64,000 bases of DNA from JBBEAM01 sp942491105 (GCA_942491105.1 CALNZX010000001.1:62001-126000), one strand, 5' to 3'; counted from the first letter of the stretch, positions 35,074 through 43,725 are shown. Notes: a model not told the origin generated them from the sequence alone. Numbers and translations are program-made.

Positions 35074-35396
35074 TGGCCCAGAAGTTCAAAATCCGTAAGG
35101 GCGACAAGGTCGTCGTCCTGACCGGCCGGGATAAAGGCAAGAACGGCGAAGTGCTGCGTGTGTTGCGTAAGGACGAGCGCGTCCTGGTTCAGGGCGTCAA
35201 CGTCATCAAGCGTCACCAGCGCCCAGCCCCCGGTAATCCGGGCGGCATCGTCGAGCGTGAGGCCCCGGTGCACATTTCCAACGTCGCTCATGTTGACCCG
35301 AGCGACGATCGTCCGACGCGAGTCGGTTTCAAAACCGTCGATGGCGACCGCAAGGTACGTTTTTCCAAACGTACCGGCGAGCTTATCGACCGCTAA
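35073..35396 (+). CDS. rplX: 50S ribosomal protein L24
   Basis: The 107-residue protein has the KOW motif KIRKGDKVVVLTGRDKGKNGEV and the RPAPGNPGGIVEREAPVHISNV segment of L24, the assembly-initiator protein. The start overlaps the rplN stop by one base (TAATG). Confidence 0.98.
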   Translation: MAQKFKIRKGDKVVVLTGRDKGKNGEVLRVLRKDERVLVQGVNVIKRHQRPAPGNPGGIVEREAPVHISNVAHVDPSDDRPTRVGFKTVDGDRKVRFSKRTGELIDR

Positions 35397-35413
35397 GCGC
35401 AGGTCAGGAAACC

Positions 35414-35956
35414 ATGAAACCACGCTTGAAAGAACACTACGACGACGTCGTCCGTGCCAAGCTCAAGGAAGAGCTCGGTTACGGCAACGACTTCGAGGTC
35501 CCGCGTATCGACAAGATCGTCATCAACATGGGTGTCGGCGAAGCGGTAGCGGACAGTAAGAAGATGGATTCCGCGGTTGCGGAGCTGGCCAGAATTTCTG
35601 GGCAGAAAGCCGTCGTGACCAAGGCCAAGAAGTCGGTCGCTGGCTTCAAGTTGCGCGAGGGCATGCCGATTGGCTGCAAAGTGACCCTGCGCAAACAGCG
35701 GATGTACGAGTTCCTCGACCGCCTGGTGACTATTGCGCTGCCGCGCGTTCGCGATTTCCGCGGGCTCAATCCCAAGAGCTTCGACGGGCGTGGCAACTAT
35801 GCGTTGGGCCTGAAGGAACAGATTGTCTTCCCCGAGATCGAATACGACACGGTCGATGAGGTTCGGGGCATGGACATCGTGATTTGCACAACCGCGAAGA
35901 ACGACGATGAGGCGCGCGCGCTTCTCTCGAACTTCTACATGCCGTTCCGGCAGTAA
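35414..35956 (+). CDS. rplE: 50S ribosomal protein L5
   Basis: The 180-residue L5 has VPRIDKIVINMGVGEAVADSK and GLNPKSFDGRGNYALGLKEQ, ending with SNFYMPF. It binds 5S rRNA and contacts P-site tRNA. It lies 17 bases after rplX and 20 before rpsN. Confidence 0.99.
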   Translation: MKPRLKEHYDDVVRAKLKEELGYGNDFEVPRIDKIVINMGVGEAVADSKKMDSAVAELARISGQKAVVTKAKKSVAGFKLREGMPIGCKVTLRKQRMYEFLDRLVTIALPRVRDFRGLNPKSFDGRGNYALGLKEQIVFPEIEYDTVDEVRGMDIVICTTAKNDDEARALLSNFYMPFRQ

Positions 35957-35976
35957 CGGCGAGAGGAATAGAGTTT

Positions 35977-36282
35977 ATGGCTAAGAAATCTGCAGTCCAG
36001 CGCGAGAAGCGCCGCGAGGAATTGGCGAAGAAGTATGCAGCCCGTCGGGCGCGGCTGAAAAGCGTTGCGACCGACCGGGAGATCTCGCCGGAAGAGCGCT
36101 TCCAGGCCTACCTGAAGCTTGCCGAACTGCCGCGCAATTCGGCGCGCAACCGGCAGCGTAACCGCTGCAAGGTGACCGGGCGGCCGCGCGGCTATTACCG
36201 CAAGCTGAAACTATCGCGTATCGCGCTGCGCGATTTGGCCTCTGTCGGGCAGATTCCCGGCATGGTCAAGTCGAGCTGGTAA
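35977..36282 (+). CDS. rpsN: 30S ribosomal protein S14 (zinc-free type)
   Basis: The 101-residue protein is the long, Cys-free form of S14: ELPRNSARNRQRNRCKVTGRPRGYYRK has a single Cys and no CxxC pairs, so it needs no zinc. The C-terminal motif is GQIPGMVKSSW. This form is usual in alphaproteobacteria. Confidence 0.99.
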   Translation: MAKKSAVQREKRREELAKKYAARRARLKSVATDREISPEERFQAYLKLAELPRNSARNRQRNRCKVTGRPRGYYRKLKLSRIALRDLASVGQIPGMVKSSW

Positions 36283-36295
36283 GGGAGAACTCGTT

Positions 36296-36694
36296 ATGAG
36301 CATGAGCGATCCCCTCGGCGATCTGCTAACCCGCATCCGCAATGGACAGCGGGCCGGCAAGAACGCCATTCACAGCCCATCGTCCAAGCTACGTACGAAT
36401 GTCCTGGAAGTACTCAAGAGCGAAGGGTATATCCGGGCTTATCGCACGCTGCAGAACGATCGTGGCTTCGAAGCCATCGAGATCGAGTTGAAGTACCACG
36501 ATGGTCAGCCGGTGATTAAGGAGATCAACAGGATCTCCCGCCCCGGTCGTCGTGTGTACTCGAAGATCAAGGAGTTGCCGCGGGTCTATAACGGCCTGGG
36601 CATTTCCATTCTTTCGACGCCGCGCGGCGTGATGGCCGACCATCAGGCCCGGGCCGCCAATGTCGGTGGCGAAGTGCTCTGTCAGGTCTTCTAA
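36296..36694 (+). CDS. rpsH: 30S ribosomal protein S8
   Basis: The 132-residue S8 starts MSMSDPLGDLLTRIRNGQRA and has YNGLGISILSTPRGVMADHQA near the C-terminus. It binds the central domain of 16S rRNA and in E. coli represses spc translation at rplE. A second ATG two codons later is possible. The ribosome binding site is AAGGGAG. Confidence 0.98.
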   Translation: MSMSDPLGDLLTRIRNGQRAGKNAIHSPSSKLRTNVLEVLKSEGYIRAYRTLQNDRGFEAIEIELKYHDGQPVIKEINRISRPGRRVYSKIKELPRVYNGLGISILSTPRGVMADHQARAANVGGEVLCQVF

Positions 36695-36722
36695 GGCACG
36701 CAGGGCGAAGGAGTAGAAGATT

Positions 36723-37256
36723 ATGTCACGCGTAGGCATCCATCCGGTTGAGGTCCCCCAGGGCGTCGAAGTTAAGATCGACGGCCGGCTGATCACGGCC
36801 AAGGGCAAGCTGGGCCAGCTCTCCTATGAGCGCACCGACGACGTTGCGGTTGCCATGGAAGAGAATCGGATCACGGTGAAGCCACTCAGCAACTCCAAGC
36901 GTTCACGCGCGATGTGGGGTACGGCGCGCGCTCGAATCCAGAACCTGGTTCAGGGCGTGTCCGAGGGCTATACCAAGAATCTCGATATCACCGGTGTCGG
37001 TTATCGTGCCGCCGTTCAGGGCAAGAACTTGAACCTGCAGCTTGGCTACAGCCACGATATTAACTTCCCGATCCCCGAGGGTATCGAAGTGAGCTGTGAA
37101 AAGCCGACCGCGATTTCGATCAAGGGCGCTGATAAGCAGGTCGTTGGTCAGGTTGCCGCGGTGATCCGCAGCATGCGCCCGCCGGAGCCCTACAAGGGCA
37201 AGGGCGTTCGCTATTCGGACGAACAGATTCTGCGCAAGGAAGGCAAGAAGAAGTAA
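36723..37256 (+). CDS. rplF: 50S ribosomal protein L6
   Basis: The 177-residue L6 begins MSRVGIHPVEVPQGVEVKID and has the signature PPEPYKGKGVRYSDE near the C-terminus. It lies by the sarcin-ricin loop. The last base of its stop is the first base of the rplR ATG. Confidence 0.99.
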   Translation: MSRVGIHPVEVPQGVEVKIDGRLITAKGKLGQLSYERTDDVAVAMEENRITVKPLSNSKRSRAMWGTARARIQNLVQGVSEGYTKNLDITGVGYRAAVQGKNLNLQLGYSHDINFPIPEGIEVSCEKPTAISIKGADKQVVGQVAAVIRSMRPPEPYKGKGVRYSDEQILRKEGKKK

Positions 37257-37618
37257 TGGGCACCAAGATGAACCCACAGCTGCGCCGCAAGTTGCGTGTG
37301 CGCAGCGCCATCCGGAAAAAGTCCGCCGGGCGTCCGCGCCTCTCGGTCTTCCGTTCGTCGCGCCACATCTACGCGCAGGTGATCGACGACGTGCAGGGCG
37401 TTACCCTGGCGTCGGCTTCGAGCATCGACACGGAGCTTAAGGGCAAGGTCAAGACCGGCGCCGACGTTTCCGCCGCCGCCGAGGTTGGCAAGCTCGTCGC
37501 CGCGCGCGCCGTTAAGGCCGGAGTCAAAGAAGTCGTCCTCGACCGAGGCGGCTACATGTATCACGGCCGGGTCAAGGCCCTGGCAGACGCCGCCCGCGAA
37601 GGCGGCCTGGCGTTCTAA
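37256..37618 (+). CDS. rplR: 50S ribosomal protein L18
   Basis: The 120-residue L18 has RLSVFRSSRHIYAQVIDD and the C-terminal VLDRGGYMYHGRVKALADAAREGGL, the 5S rRNA-binding family pattern. It overlaps rplF by one base (TAATG) and lies 11 bases before rpsE. Confidence 0.99.
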   Translation: MGTKMNPQLRRKLRVRSAIRKKSAGRPRLSVFRSSRHIYAQVIDDVQGVTLASASSIDTELKGKVKTGADVSAAAEVGKLVAARAVKAGVKEVVLDRGGYMYHGRVKALADAAREGGLAF

Positions 37619-37629
37619 GGAAGGTAGAT

Positions 37630-38199
37630 ATGGCACGAGGGCAGAGAGACGATCGCCACAGCCGCGACCGTGAAGATTCCGATCTGGTCGATAAGCTGGT
37701 CGGCATCAACCGCGTCGCGAAGGTGGTCAAGGGCGGCCGCCGTTTCGGTTTCGCGGCCTTGGTCGTGGTTGGCGATCAGCGGGGCCGGGTTGGCTTCGGT
37801 CATGGCAAGGCCCGGGAGGTTCCCGAGGCGATCCGCAAGGCGACCGAGGCGGCCAAGCGCAACATGATCCGTGTGCCGCTGCGCGAGGCGCGCACGCTGC
37901 ATCACGACGTCAACGGCCGCTTCGGCGCCGGCAAGGTCGTGCTGCGCGCCGCGCCGCAGGGTACCGGCATCATCGCCGGCGGCCCGACCCGCGCCGTTTT
38001 CGAATGCCTGGGCGTTCACGACGTTGTCGCGAAGTCGGTCGGCAGCCAGAACCCCTACAACATGATTCAGGCGACCTTCGAAGCGCTGCAGCGGTGCAAT
38101 TCGCCGCGCATGGTGGCGCAGCGCCGCGGTAAGAAGGTGTCCGACATCGTTGGGGCCAAGAAGGGCGAGGCCGCCGAGGCGGCCGAGGCCGACAGCTAA
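37630..38199 (+). CDS. rpsE: 30S ribosomal protein S5
   Basis: The 189-residue S5 has the dsRBD-like domain with VKGGRRFGFAALVVVGDQRGRVGFGHGKA and the C-terminal VGSQNPYNMIQATFEAL. It supports decoding fidelity and the mRNA helicase site. The C-terminal about 20 residues (KKGEAAEAAEADS) are an Ala/Glu tail. The ribosome binding site is AAGGAAGG. Confidence 0.99.
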   Translation: MARGQRDDRHSRDREDSDLVDKLVGINRVAKVVKGGRRFGFAALVVVGDQRGRVGFGHGKAREVPEAIRKATEAAKRNMIRVPLREARTLHHDVNGRFGAGKVVLRAAPQGTGIIAGGPTRAVFECLGVHDVVAKSVGSQNPYNMIQATFEALQRCNSPRMVAQRRGKKVSDIVGAKKGEAAEAAEADS

Positions 38200-38216
38200 G
38201 CGCGGGAGTAGCGAAA

Positions 38217-38408
38217 ATGGCGGCGAAGAAAACCCTAAAGGTCACGCAGACCGGCAGCCCGATCGGGCGGCCAAAGGACCAGGCGGCGACGCTGAAGGGC
38301 CTGGGTCTGGGCAAGATGCATCGCACCCGCGAGCTCGAGGATACCCCCGCGGTGCGCGGCATGATCAACAAGGTGCATCACCTGGTGCGCGTCGAGAGCG
38401 ACGCCTAG
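38217..38408 (+). CDS. rpmD: 50S ribosomal protein L30
   Basis: The 63-residue L30 has VTQTGSPIGRPKDQAATLKGLGLGKMHRTRELED and GMINKVHHLVRVE, the complete ferredoxin-like family sequence. It follows rpsE by 17 bases and GGGAGTAG precedes the ATG. Confidence 0.98.
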   Translation: MAAKKTLKVTQTGSPIGRPKDQAATLKGLGLGKMHRTRELEDTPAVRGMINKVHHLVRVESDA

Positions 38409-38441
38409 GTCAGAGCAGCGATAGGAATTGAGGTCAAGACG

Positions 38442-39050
38442 ATGAAGCTGAACGAACTCAGCGACAATCCAGGCGCAACCAAGGTCCGCAAGCGTGTCGG
38501 CCGCGGTATCGGCTCGGGCACAGGCAAGACGTCGGGCAAGGGCCACAAGGGCCAGAAAGCTCGTAGCGGCGTTGCGATCAAGGGCTTCGAGGGTGGCCAG
38601 ATGCCGCTGTATCGGCGTCTGCCGAAGCGCGGCTTCAAGAACATCTTCCGCAAGCGTTACGCGGAGGTCGGACTGTCGCGCCTGCAGGCGGCGGTCGACG
38701 CCGGCCGCATCGATGCGAAAAAGCCGGTCGATGCCGAAGCCATGGTGGCGGCGGGTCTGTTCAAGACCTCCCGCGACGGCGTGCGTCTGCTGGGCAACGG
38801 CGAGCTGAAAAGCAAGCTGGAGATTATCGTTGCCGGCGCCACCAAGAGCGCTGTCGAGGCGGTCGAGAAGGCTGGCGGCACAATTACCCAGCTCGATGCC
38901 AAGCCCGCAGCGGGCGAAGAGGTCGAAGCCACTGGCAAAGCGGCGCGTGCCAAGAAAGCGCGTGACGCCAAAGCTGAAGCCAGGTCGTCCGGCAAAGCGG
39001 CCCCTGCCGCCAAGTCCGCCGATGGCGATACGGACGAGTCCAAGGAATAA
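38442..39050 (+). CDS. rplO: 50S ribosomal protein L15 with C-terminal extension
   Basis: Residues 1-about 155 are a normal L15 (MKLNELSDNPGATKVRKRVGRG; the Gly/Lys-rich SGTGKTSGKGHKGQKAR; RLPKRGFKNIF). The final about 45 residues are an extra tail of Ala, Lys, Arg, Glu and Ser ending in DGDTDESKE; E. coli L15 has 144 residues in total. The reading frame is intact. The tail is probably disordered. Confidence 0.97.
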   Translation: MKLNELSDNPGATKVRKRVGRGIGSGTGKTSGKGHKGQKARSGVAIKGFEGGQMPLYRRLPKRGFKNIFRKRYAEVGLSRLQAAVDAGRIDAKKPVDAEAMVAAGLFKTSRDGVRLLGNGELKSKLEIIVAGATKSAVEAVEKAGGTITQLDAKPAAGEEVEATGKAARAKKARDAKAEARSSGKAAPAAKSADGDTDESKE

Positions 39051-39090
39051 CGCCGGCCCCGTAAGAGGCCGAGAAGGGTAGCAGGTAGAT

Positions 39091-40437
39091 ATGGCGTCAG
39101 CGGCCGAACAGCTTGCCGCGAGTATGAACTTCGGCGCGATCGCCAAGGCGACCGAGCTGAAACAACGCATCTGGTTCACGCTGGGTGCGTTGCTCGTCTA
39201 TCGTCTTGGCACCTATATCCCGGTACCTGGTATCGATCCCAGCCAGCTGGCGCAGATCTTCGACCAGAATTCCGGCGGCGTGTTTGGCGTGTTCAACATG
39301 TTCTCCGGCGGCGCGCTGGAGCGCATGTCGATCCTGGCGCTGAGCATTTTCCCGTACATTTCCGCCTCCATCATCATGCAGCTGCTGTCGGCGGTGAATC
39401 CGTCACTAGAGCAGCTCAAGAAGGAAGGCGAGGCGGGCCGCAAGAAGATCAACCAGTACACCCGTTACGGTACGGTTCTACTGGCGATCTTCCAGTCCTA
39501 TGGCATGGCGGTCGGCCTGGAGAGTCTTGGCGGACAAGGCGGCTCCGCGGTCATCGACCCAGGCCTGTTCTTCCGGATCACCACGGTGATCACCCTGACC
39601 GGCGGCACCATCTTCCTGATGTGGCTCGGTGAGCAGATTACGGCGCGCGGCGTCGGCAACGGTATCTCGCTGATCATCTTCTCCGGCATCGTCGCGAACC
39701 TGCCGCTTGCCCTGGCCTCGGTCCTGGAACTCGGGCGCACCGGCGCGCTATCCACGGGCTTCATTCTGCTGATGCTGGTCATGGCGGTTGCCGTGATCAC
39801 CTTCATTGTGTTCATCGAGCGCGCGCAGCGGCGACTTATCGTGCAGTACCCCAAGCGCCAGATGGGCAATCGCATGATGGGCGGTGAATCCTCGCATCTG
39901 CCGCTGAAGCTCAACATGGCGGGCGTCATTCCGCCGATCTTCGCGTCTTCGCTGCTGCTGATGCCGGCGACGATTACCGGCTTTACGGGGCAGACCACCG
40001 CGGTTGGCTGGCTCGGCTGGTTCAATACCTACATGTCGCACGGCCAGCCGATCTATATGACGCTCTACGTTGGCTTGATCGTTTTCTTCGCCTTTTTCTA
40101 TACCTCGATCGTCTTCAACCCGAGCGACATGGCCGACAACCTGAAGCGCCACGGCGGCTTCATTCCCGGCATTCGTCCCGGCAACAATACGGCCGAGTAT
40201 ATTGGCTTCGTTCAGACGCGCCTCACGGTGATCGGCGCGATCTACCTCGGCGCGATCTGTCTGCTTCCGGAAATCTTGATCTCGCGCTACGCGCTGCCGT
40301 TCTACTTCGGCGGTACCAGTCTGCTGATCGTCGTCTCGGTGACCATGGATACGGTCGGCCAGATCCACTCGCACTTGCTTGCCCATCAGTACGAAGGGCT
40401 GATCAAGAAGGCGAAGCTGAAGGGGAGGCGTGGGTGA
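39091..40437 (+). CDS. secY: Preprotein translocase subunit SecY
   Basis: The 448-residue SecY has ten hydrophobic helices, plug-region sequence ALLVYRLGTYIPVPGIDPSQL, the ISASIIMQLL helix and the cytoplasmic loops with ERAQRRLIVQYPKRQMG and SDMADNLKRHGGFIPGIRPG. It is the channel of the Sec translocon. The stop overlaps the adk GTG by 4 bases (GTGA). Confidence 0.99.
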   Translation: MASAAEQLAASMNFGAIAKATELKQRIWFTLGALLVYRLGTYIPVPGIDPSQLAQIFDQNSGGVFGVFNMFSGGALERMSILALSIFPYISASIIMQLLSAVNPSLEQLKKEGEAGRKKINQYTRYGTVLLAIFQSYGMAVGLESLGGQGGSAVIDPGLFFRITTVITLTGGTIFLMWLGEQITARGVGNGISLIIFSGIVANLPLALASVLELGRTGALSTGFILLMLVMAVAVITFIVFIERAQRRLIVQYPKRQMGNRMMGGESSHLPLKLNMAGVIPPIFASSLLLMPATITGFTGQTTAVGWLGWFNTYMSHGQPIYMTLYVGLIVFFAFFYTSIVFNPSDMADNLKRHGGFIPGIRPGNNTAEYIGFVQTRLTVIGAIYLGAICLLPEILISRYALPFYFGGTSLLIVVSVTMDTVGQIHSHLLAHQYEGLIKKAKLKGRRG

Positions 40438-41006
40438 ACATCATACTGCTCGGCCCTCCGGGGGCTGGAAAAGGCACGCAGGCGAAGCGGCTCGAAGAAG
40501 CCTATGGTATCGCGCAGCTTTCGACCGGCGACATGCTCCGCGCCGCCGTGGCCTCGGGCAGCGCCCTTGGCCGCGAGGCTAAGATGATCATGGATGCCGG
40601 CCAGCTGATGCCCGATGCGCTGATGGTCGACATGATCTCGCAGCGTATCGAGGAAGAAGACTGTGCCAAGGGGTTCATCCTCGATGGTTTCCCGCGCACG
40701 GTGCCGCAAGCCGAGGCGTTGGATGGCATGTTGGCGGAAAAAGACATGACCCTCGACGCCGTGATCGAGATCAAGGTCGCCGACGAAGTACTGGTGGAGC
40801 GGATTCAAACGCGTATCGCCGAGTCCGCGGTCACGCGTTCGGACGATAACGTTGAGACACTGCGTGAGCGACTGAAGGTCTATCACGCGCAAACCGCGCC
40901 GATCCTGCCCTACTATCAGGACAGGGGAATGCTGCGGGCGGTCGACGGCATGGCCTCGATCGACGAGGTGACGGCGCAGATCAAGGCCATTCTGAACGGC
41001 AAGTGA
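40434..41006 (+). CDS. adk: Adenylate kinase (short form)
   Basis: The 190-residue enzyme has the P-loop GPPGAGKGTQAKRL, the NMP-binding motif STGDMLRAA and FPRTVPQAEAL. The LID region is reduced (RIAESAVTRSDDN), as in short-form adenylate kinases of many alphaproteobacteria; no zinc site. It makes ADP from AMP and ATP. It starts with GTG overlapping the secY stop, so translation is coupled. Confidence 0.98.
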   Translation: MNIILLGPPGAGKGTQAKRLEEAYGIAQLSTGDMLRAAVASGSALGREAKMIMDAGQLMPDALMVDMISQRIEEEDCAKGFILDGFPRTVPQAEALDGMLAEKDMTLDAVIEIKVADEVLVERIQTRIAESAVTRSDDNVETLRERLKVYHAQTAPILPYYQDRGMLRAVDGMASIDEVTAQIKAILNGK

Positions 41007-41033
41007 GCTGTTTTGGAAGGATGACGACAAGAG

Positions 41034-41061
41034 TTGACTAGGGGTGCCGGAAACCTATAAT
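41034..41061 (+). promoter_or_regulatory. Promoter of the alpha operon (rpsM-rpsK-rpoA-rplQ)
   Basis: TTGACT (41034-41039) and a perfect TATAAT (41056-41061) are separated by 16 bases. Transcription would start near 41068, about 113 bases before rpsM. This is the only clear promoter inside the S10-spc-alpha run. Confidence 0.75.
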
Positions 41062-41067
41062 CCCGGC

Positions 41068-41180
41068 TCCCCGGAAACGAGCGTTCCCGGGCACTTTTGC
41101 TTGGGTTGGAAAGAATGCAGGCGCTATGACGCCTGGCGGTAACCGGGAAACCGGACCGAGTGGATTGAGGAGACAACGAC
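41068..41180 (+). promoter_or_regulatory. Structured leader of rpsM
   Basis: The leader contains a hairpin near 41070-41100 (CCCGGAAACG/CGTTCCCGGG with one mismatch), then CAGGCG-CTATGA-CGCCTG (41118-41135), then ACCGG-GAAA-CCGG. In E. coli S4 binds a pseudoknot in this place and represses the alpha operon. There is no rpsD in this cluster, so whether S4 controls it is open. Confidence 0.45.
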
Positions 41181-41552
41181 GTGGCTCGTATTGCTGGCGT
41201 CAACATTCCGACGAACAAGCGTGTAGTTATCGCGCTGACCTATATTCATGGCATTGGCCCGACCAAGGCGCAGGAAATCTGCGAAAAGGTCGCGCTTCCG
41301 CCGGAGCGTCGCGTCAATGAATTGACCGACGACGAAGTCGTGCGCGTGCGCGAAGCCATCGATCAGGACTATGTGGTCGAGGGTGACCTGCGCCGGGAAG
41401 TGGCCATGAACATCAAGCGTTTGATGGATCTGGGTTGCTATCGCGGCCTGCGTCACCGTAAGGGCCTGCCGGTTCGCGGGCAGACCACGAAGAACAACGC
41501 GCGTACCCGTAAGGGCAAGGCGAAGCCGATTGCCGGCAAGAAGAAAGCGTAG
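41181..41552 (+). CDS. rpsM: 30S ribosomal protein S13
   Basis: The 123-residue S13 starts with GTG (VARIAGVNIPTNKRVVIALT), preceded by TGAGGAGA. It has YIHGIGPTKAQEIC and the C-terminal RHRKGLPVRGQTTKNNARTRKG. It contacts P-site tRNA and L5. Confidence 0.99.
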   Translation: MARIAGVNIPTNKRVVIALTYIHGIGPTKAQEICEKVALPPERRVNELTDDEVVRVREAIDQDYVVEGDLRREVAMNIKRLMDLGCYRGLRHRKGLPVRGQTTKNNARTRKGKAKPIAGKKKA

Positions 41553-41569
41553 AGGACGAGTAAGAGAAT

Positions 41570-41965
41570 ATGGCCAAACCCGCCGCACAGGGACGCGTCC
41601 GCCGCCGCGAACGGAAGAACATCACTTCCGGTATCGCGCACGTCAGCGCCACCTTTAACAACACCGTGATCACCATCACCGACGTGCAGGGCAATGCGAT
41701 TGCCTGGGCCTCGGCCGGCGGCCAGGGCTTCAAGGGGTCGCGCAAGTCGACTCCCTACGCCGCTCAGCTCGCCGCGGAAGATGCCGGCCGCAAGGCTCAG
41801 GAGCACGGTGTCAAGACCTTGGAAGTGAATGTAAAGGGCCCGGGTTCCGGACGGGAATCGGCGCTGCGCGCGCTGCAGACCGTCGGATTTACGATCACGG
41901 CGATCCGTGACGTGACCCCGATCCCGCATAACGGTTGCCGGCCGCCCAAGCGCCGCCGGGTATAA
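41570..41965 (+). CDS. rpsK: 30S ribosomal protein S11
   Basis: The 131-residue S11 has NNTVITITDVQGNAIAWASAG, the GFKGSRKSTPYAAQ motif and the C-terminal PHNGCRPPKRRRV. It lies in the platform at the E site. It is 17 bases after rpsM. Confidence 0.99.
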   Translation: MAKPAAQGRVRRRERKNITSGIAHVSATFNNTVITITDVQGNAIAWASAGGQGFKGSRKSTPYAAQLAAEDAGRKAQEHGVKTLEVNVKGPGSGRESALRALQTVGFTITAIRDVTPIPHNGCRPPKRRRV

Positions 41966-42049
41966 ACCGAGCCGTCACCCCAAGCATTGGAGCCGCAGTT
42001 GAGCAGCGCGGCGTCCGGGAGTGGGTGAAGGTAAATCCCTGATCGCCTG

Positions 42050-42069
42050 AGGCGCCCTTCGTGGCGCCT
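42050..42069 (+). other. Hairpin between rpsK and rpoA
   Basis: AGGCGCC (42050-42056) and GGCGCCT (42063-42069) form a perfect 7-bp stem with a 6-base loop, about 40 bases before the rpoA start. The following bases are TTGGG, so it is a weak terminator at best. It may tune rpoA relative to the ribosomal genes. Confidence 0.45.
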
Positions 42070-42111
42070 TTGGGTGTATCGAAACCGCTCGATTTCGTGA
42101 GGGTAAAGCAC

Positions 42112-43128
42112 GTGCTTCAGAAAAATTGGACTGAATTGATTAAGCCGAACAAGCTCGACATCCAGCCGGGTGACGATGCTGCGCGCTTCGCGAAGGTTGT
42201 GGCCGAGCCGCTTGAGCGCGGATTTGGCCTGACGCTGGGCAACGCCCTGCGCCGGGTGCTGCTGTCGTCGCTGCAGGGTGCCGCCGTGACCTCCATTCAA
42301 ATGGACGGTGTGCTGCATGAATTCTCCTCGCTGCCGGGTGTGCGCGAGGACGTCACCGACGTTGTGCTGAACATCAAGGCCATCGCCCTGAGCCTGCATG
42401 GCGAGGGACCGAAGCGGATGCGTCTGCGGGCCGAGGGTCCGGGCGAAGTCACCGCCGCGCAGATCGAAACCGGCGCCGACATCGAGCTGATGAATCCGAG
42501 CCAGCCGATCTGCACCCTGGACGATGGCGCGCGGATCGACATGGAAATGACGGTCGAGAACGGTAAGGGCTACGTCCCGGGCAACATGAACCGCCCGGAA
42601 GACGCGCCGATCGGTCTGATCCCCGTGGATGCGCTGTTCTCGCCGGTTCACCGGGTTTCCTACAAGGTCGAGAACACGCGCGTTGGCCAGGTCACCGACT
42701 ACGACAAGCTGACGATGGAAGTCGAGACCGACGGATCGATCACGCCCGAGGACGCCGTTGCCTATGCCGCGCGGATCCTGCAGGACCAGCTGCAGCTCTT
42801 CATCAACTTCGAGGAGCCGCAGGTTCGCGAAGCCGAGGAGGACAAGTCCGAGCCGCCGTTCAACCGCAATCTGCTGCGCAAGGTGGACGAGCTGGAGCTT
42901 TCCGTGCGTTCGGCCAACTGCCTGAAGAACGACAACATCGTCTACATCGGCGATCTGGTGCAGAAGTCCGAGGCGGAAATGCTCCGTACCCCGAACTTCG
43001 GCCGCAAGTCGCTGAACGAGATCAAGGAAGTCCTGTCTTCGATGGGCCTGCACCTCGGCATGGAGATCGCCAATTGGCCTCCGGAAAATATCGAGGAACT
43101 GGCCAAGAAGCTCGAGGAGCCTTACTAA
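42112..43128 (+). CDS. rpoA: DNA-directed RNA polymerase subunit alpha
   Basis: From the GTG at 42112 the protein has 338 residues beginning VLQKNWTELIKPNKLDIQPG, which matches the usual RpoA N-terminus; GAGGG lies upstream. A frame extension to 42061 passes through the hairpin and is unlikely. The dimerisation domain (about 1-230; LERGFGLTLGNALRRVLLSS) and the CTD (about 255-330; ELELSVRSANCLKNDNI, TPNFGRKSLNEIKEVL) are complete, with the Arg/Asn/Lys that contact UP elements. Confidence 0.98.
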   Translation: MLQKNWTELIKPNKLDIQPGDDAARFAKVVAEPLERGFGLTLGNALRRVLLSSLQGAAVTSIQMDGVLHEFSSLPGVREDVTDVVLNIKAIALSLHGEGPKRMRLRAEGPGEVTAAQIETGADIELMNPSQPICTLDDGARIDMEMTVENGKGYVPGNMNRPEDAPIGLIPVDALFSPVHRVSYKVENTRVGQVTDYDKLTMEVETDGSITPEDAVAYAARILQDQLQLFINFEEPQVREAEEDKSEPPFNRNLLRKVDELELSVRSANCLKNDNIVYIGDLVQKSEAEMLRTPNFGRKSLNEIKEVLSSMGLHLGMEIANWPPENIEELAKKLEEPY

Positions 43129-43162
43129 CCGACCGGCCATTCCGGCCATCCCGCCGTACCGG

Positions 43163-43184
43163 CCCCCGAGACCCGTCTCGGGGG
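43163..43184 (+). other. GC hairpin between rpoA and rplQ
   Basis: CCCCCGAGA (43163-43171) and TCTCGGGGG (43176-43184) form a perfect 9-bp stem with a CCCG loop. It is followed by TTAGGG rather than a T-run, so a full terminator is unlikely. The 123-base gap holds no gene. Confidence 0.55.
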
Positions 43185-43251
43185 TTAGGGCTGCGGACCG
43201 CACCATCCGTCTCGCGCCGCGAGGCCCAGGAGAGAAGAAGGAGGCAAGGCC

Positions 43252-43677
43252 ATGCGTCATCGCACAGCCGGACGTAAACTTAACCGGACGAGCTCCCACC
43301 GCAAGGCGATGTTCGCCAACATGGCGGTGGCTTTGATCAAGCATGAGCAGATCACGACCACCCTGCCGAAGGCGAAGGATCTGCGCCGTGTCGTCGACCG
43401 ACTGATCACCCTGGGCAAGCGCGGCGATCTGCACGCCCGCCGTCAGGCCTTGTCGGTGCTGCGCGATCCCAAGATGGCCGCCAAGCTCTTCGACAGCCTG
43501 GCTGAGCGCTACAAGGATCGCCCCGGCGGATATACGCGAGTCATGAAGGCGGGTTTCCGCTACGGCGACATGGCGCCGATGGCGGTGATCGAACTGGTCG
43601 ATCGCGATCCCGACGCCAAGGGCCAGGACTCCGGTCCGACCCAGGACTTCTCGGAAGACGACGGCGGCGAGGAATAG
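43252..43677 (+). CDS. rplQ: 50S ribosomal protein L17
   Basis: The 141-residue L17 begins MRHRTAGRKLNRTSSHRKAM and has YTRVMKAGFRYGDMAPMAVIELVDR. It ends in an acidic tail (SEDDGGEE). The ribosome binding site AAGGAGG is the strongest in the cluster. It is the last gene of the long plus-strand run and is followed by a terminator. Confidence 0.98.
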   Translation: MRHRTAGRKLNRTSSHRKAMFANMAVALIKHEQITTTLPKAKDLRRVVDRLITLGKRGDLHARRQALSVLRDPKMAAKLFDSLAERYKDRPGGYTRVMKAGFRYGDMAPMAVIELVDRDPDAKGQDSGPTQDFSEDDGGEE

Positions 43678-43725
43678 CGGCGCTGAGTTTCGAACGCAGA
43701 AGCTAAGCCGCGAGAGCGGCTGAGG

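Noticed and set aside
42061..42111. Longer RpoA start at 42061
   Set aside because: It would be translated through a hairpin, and the family N-terminus begins at the GTG at 42112.
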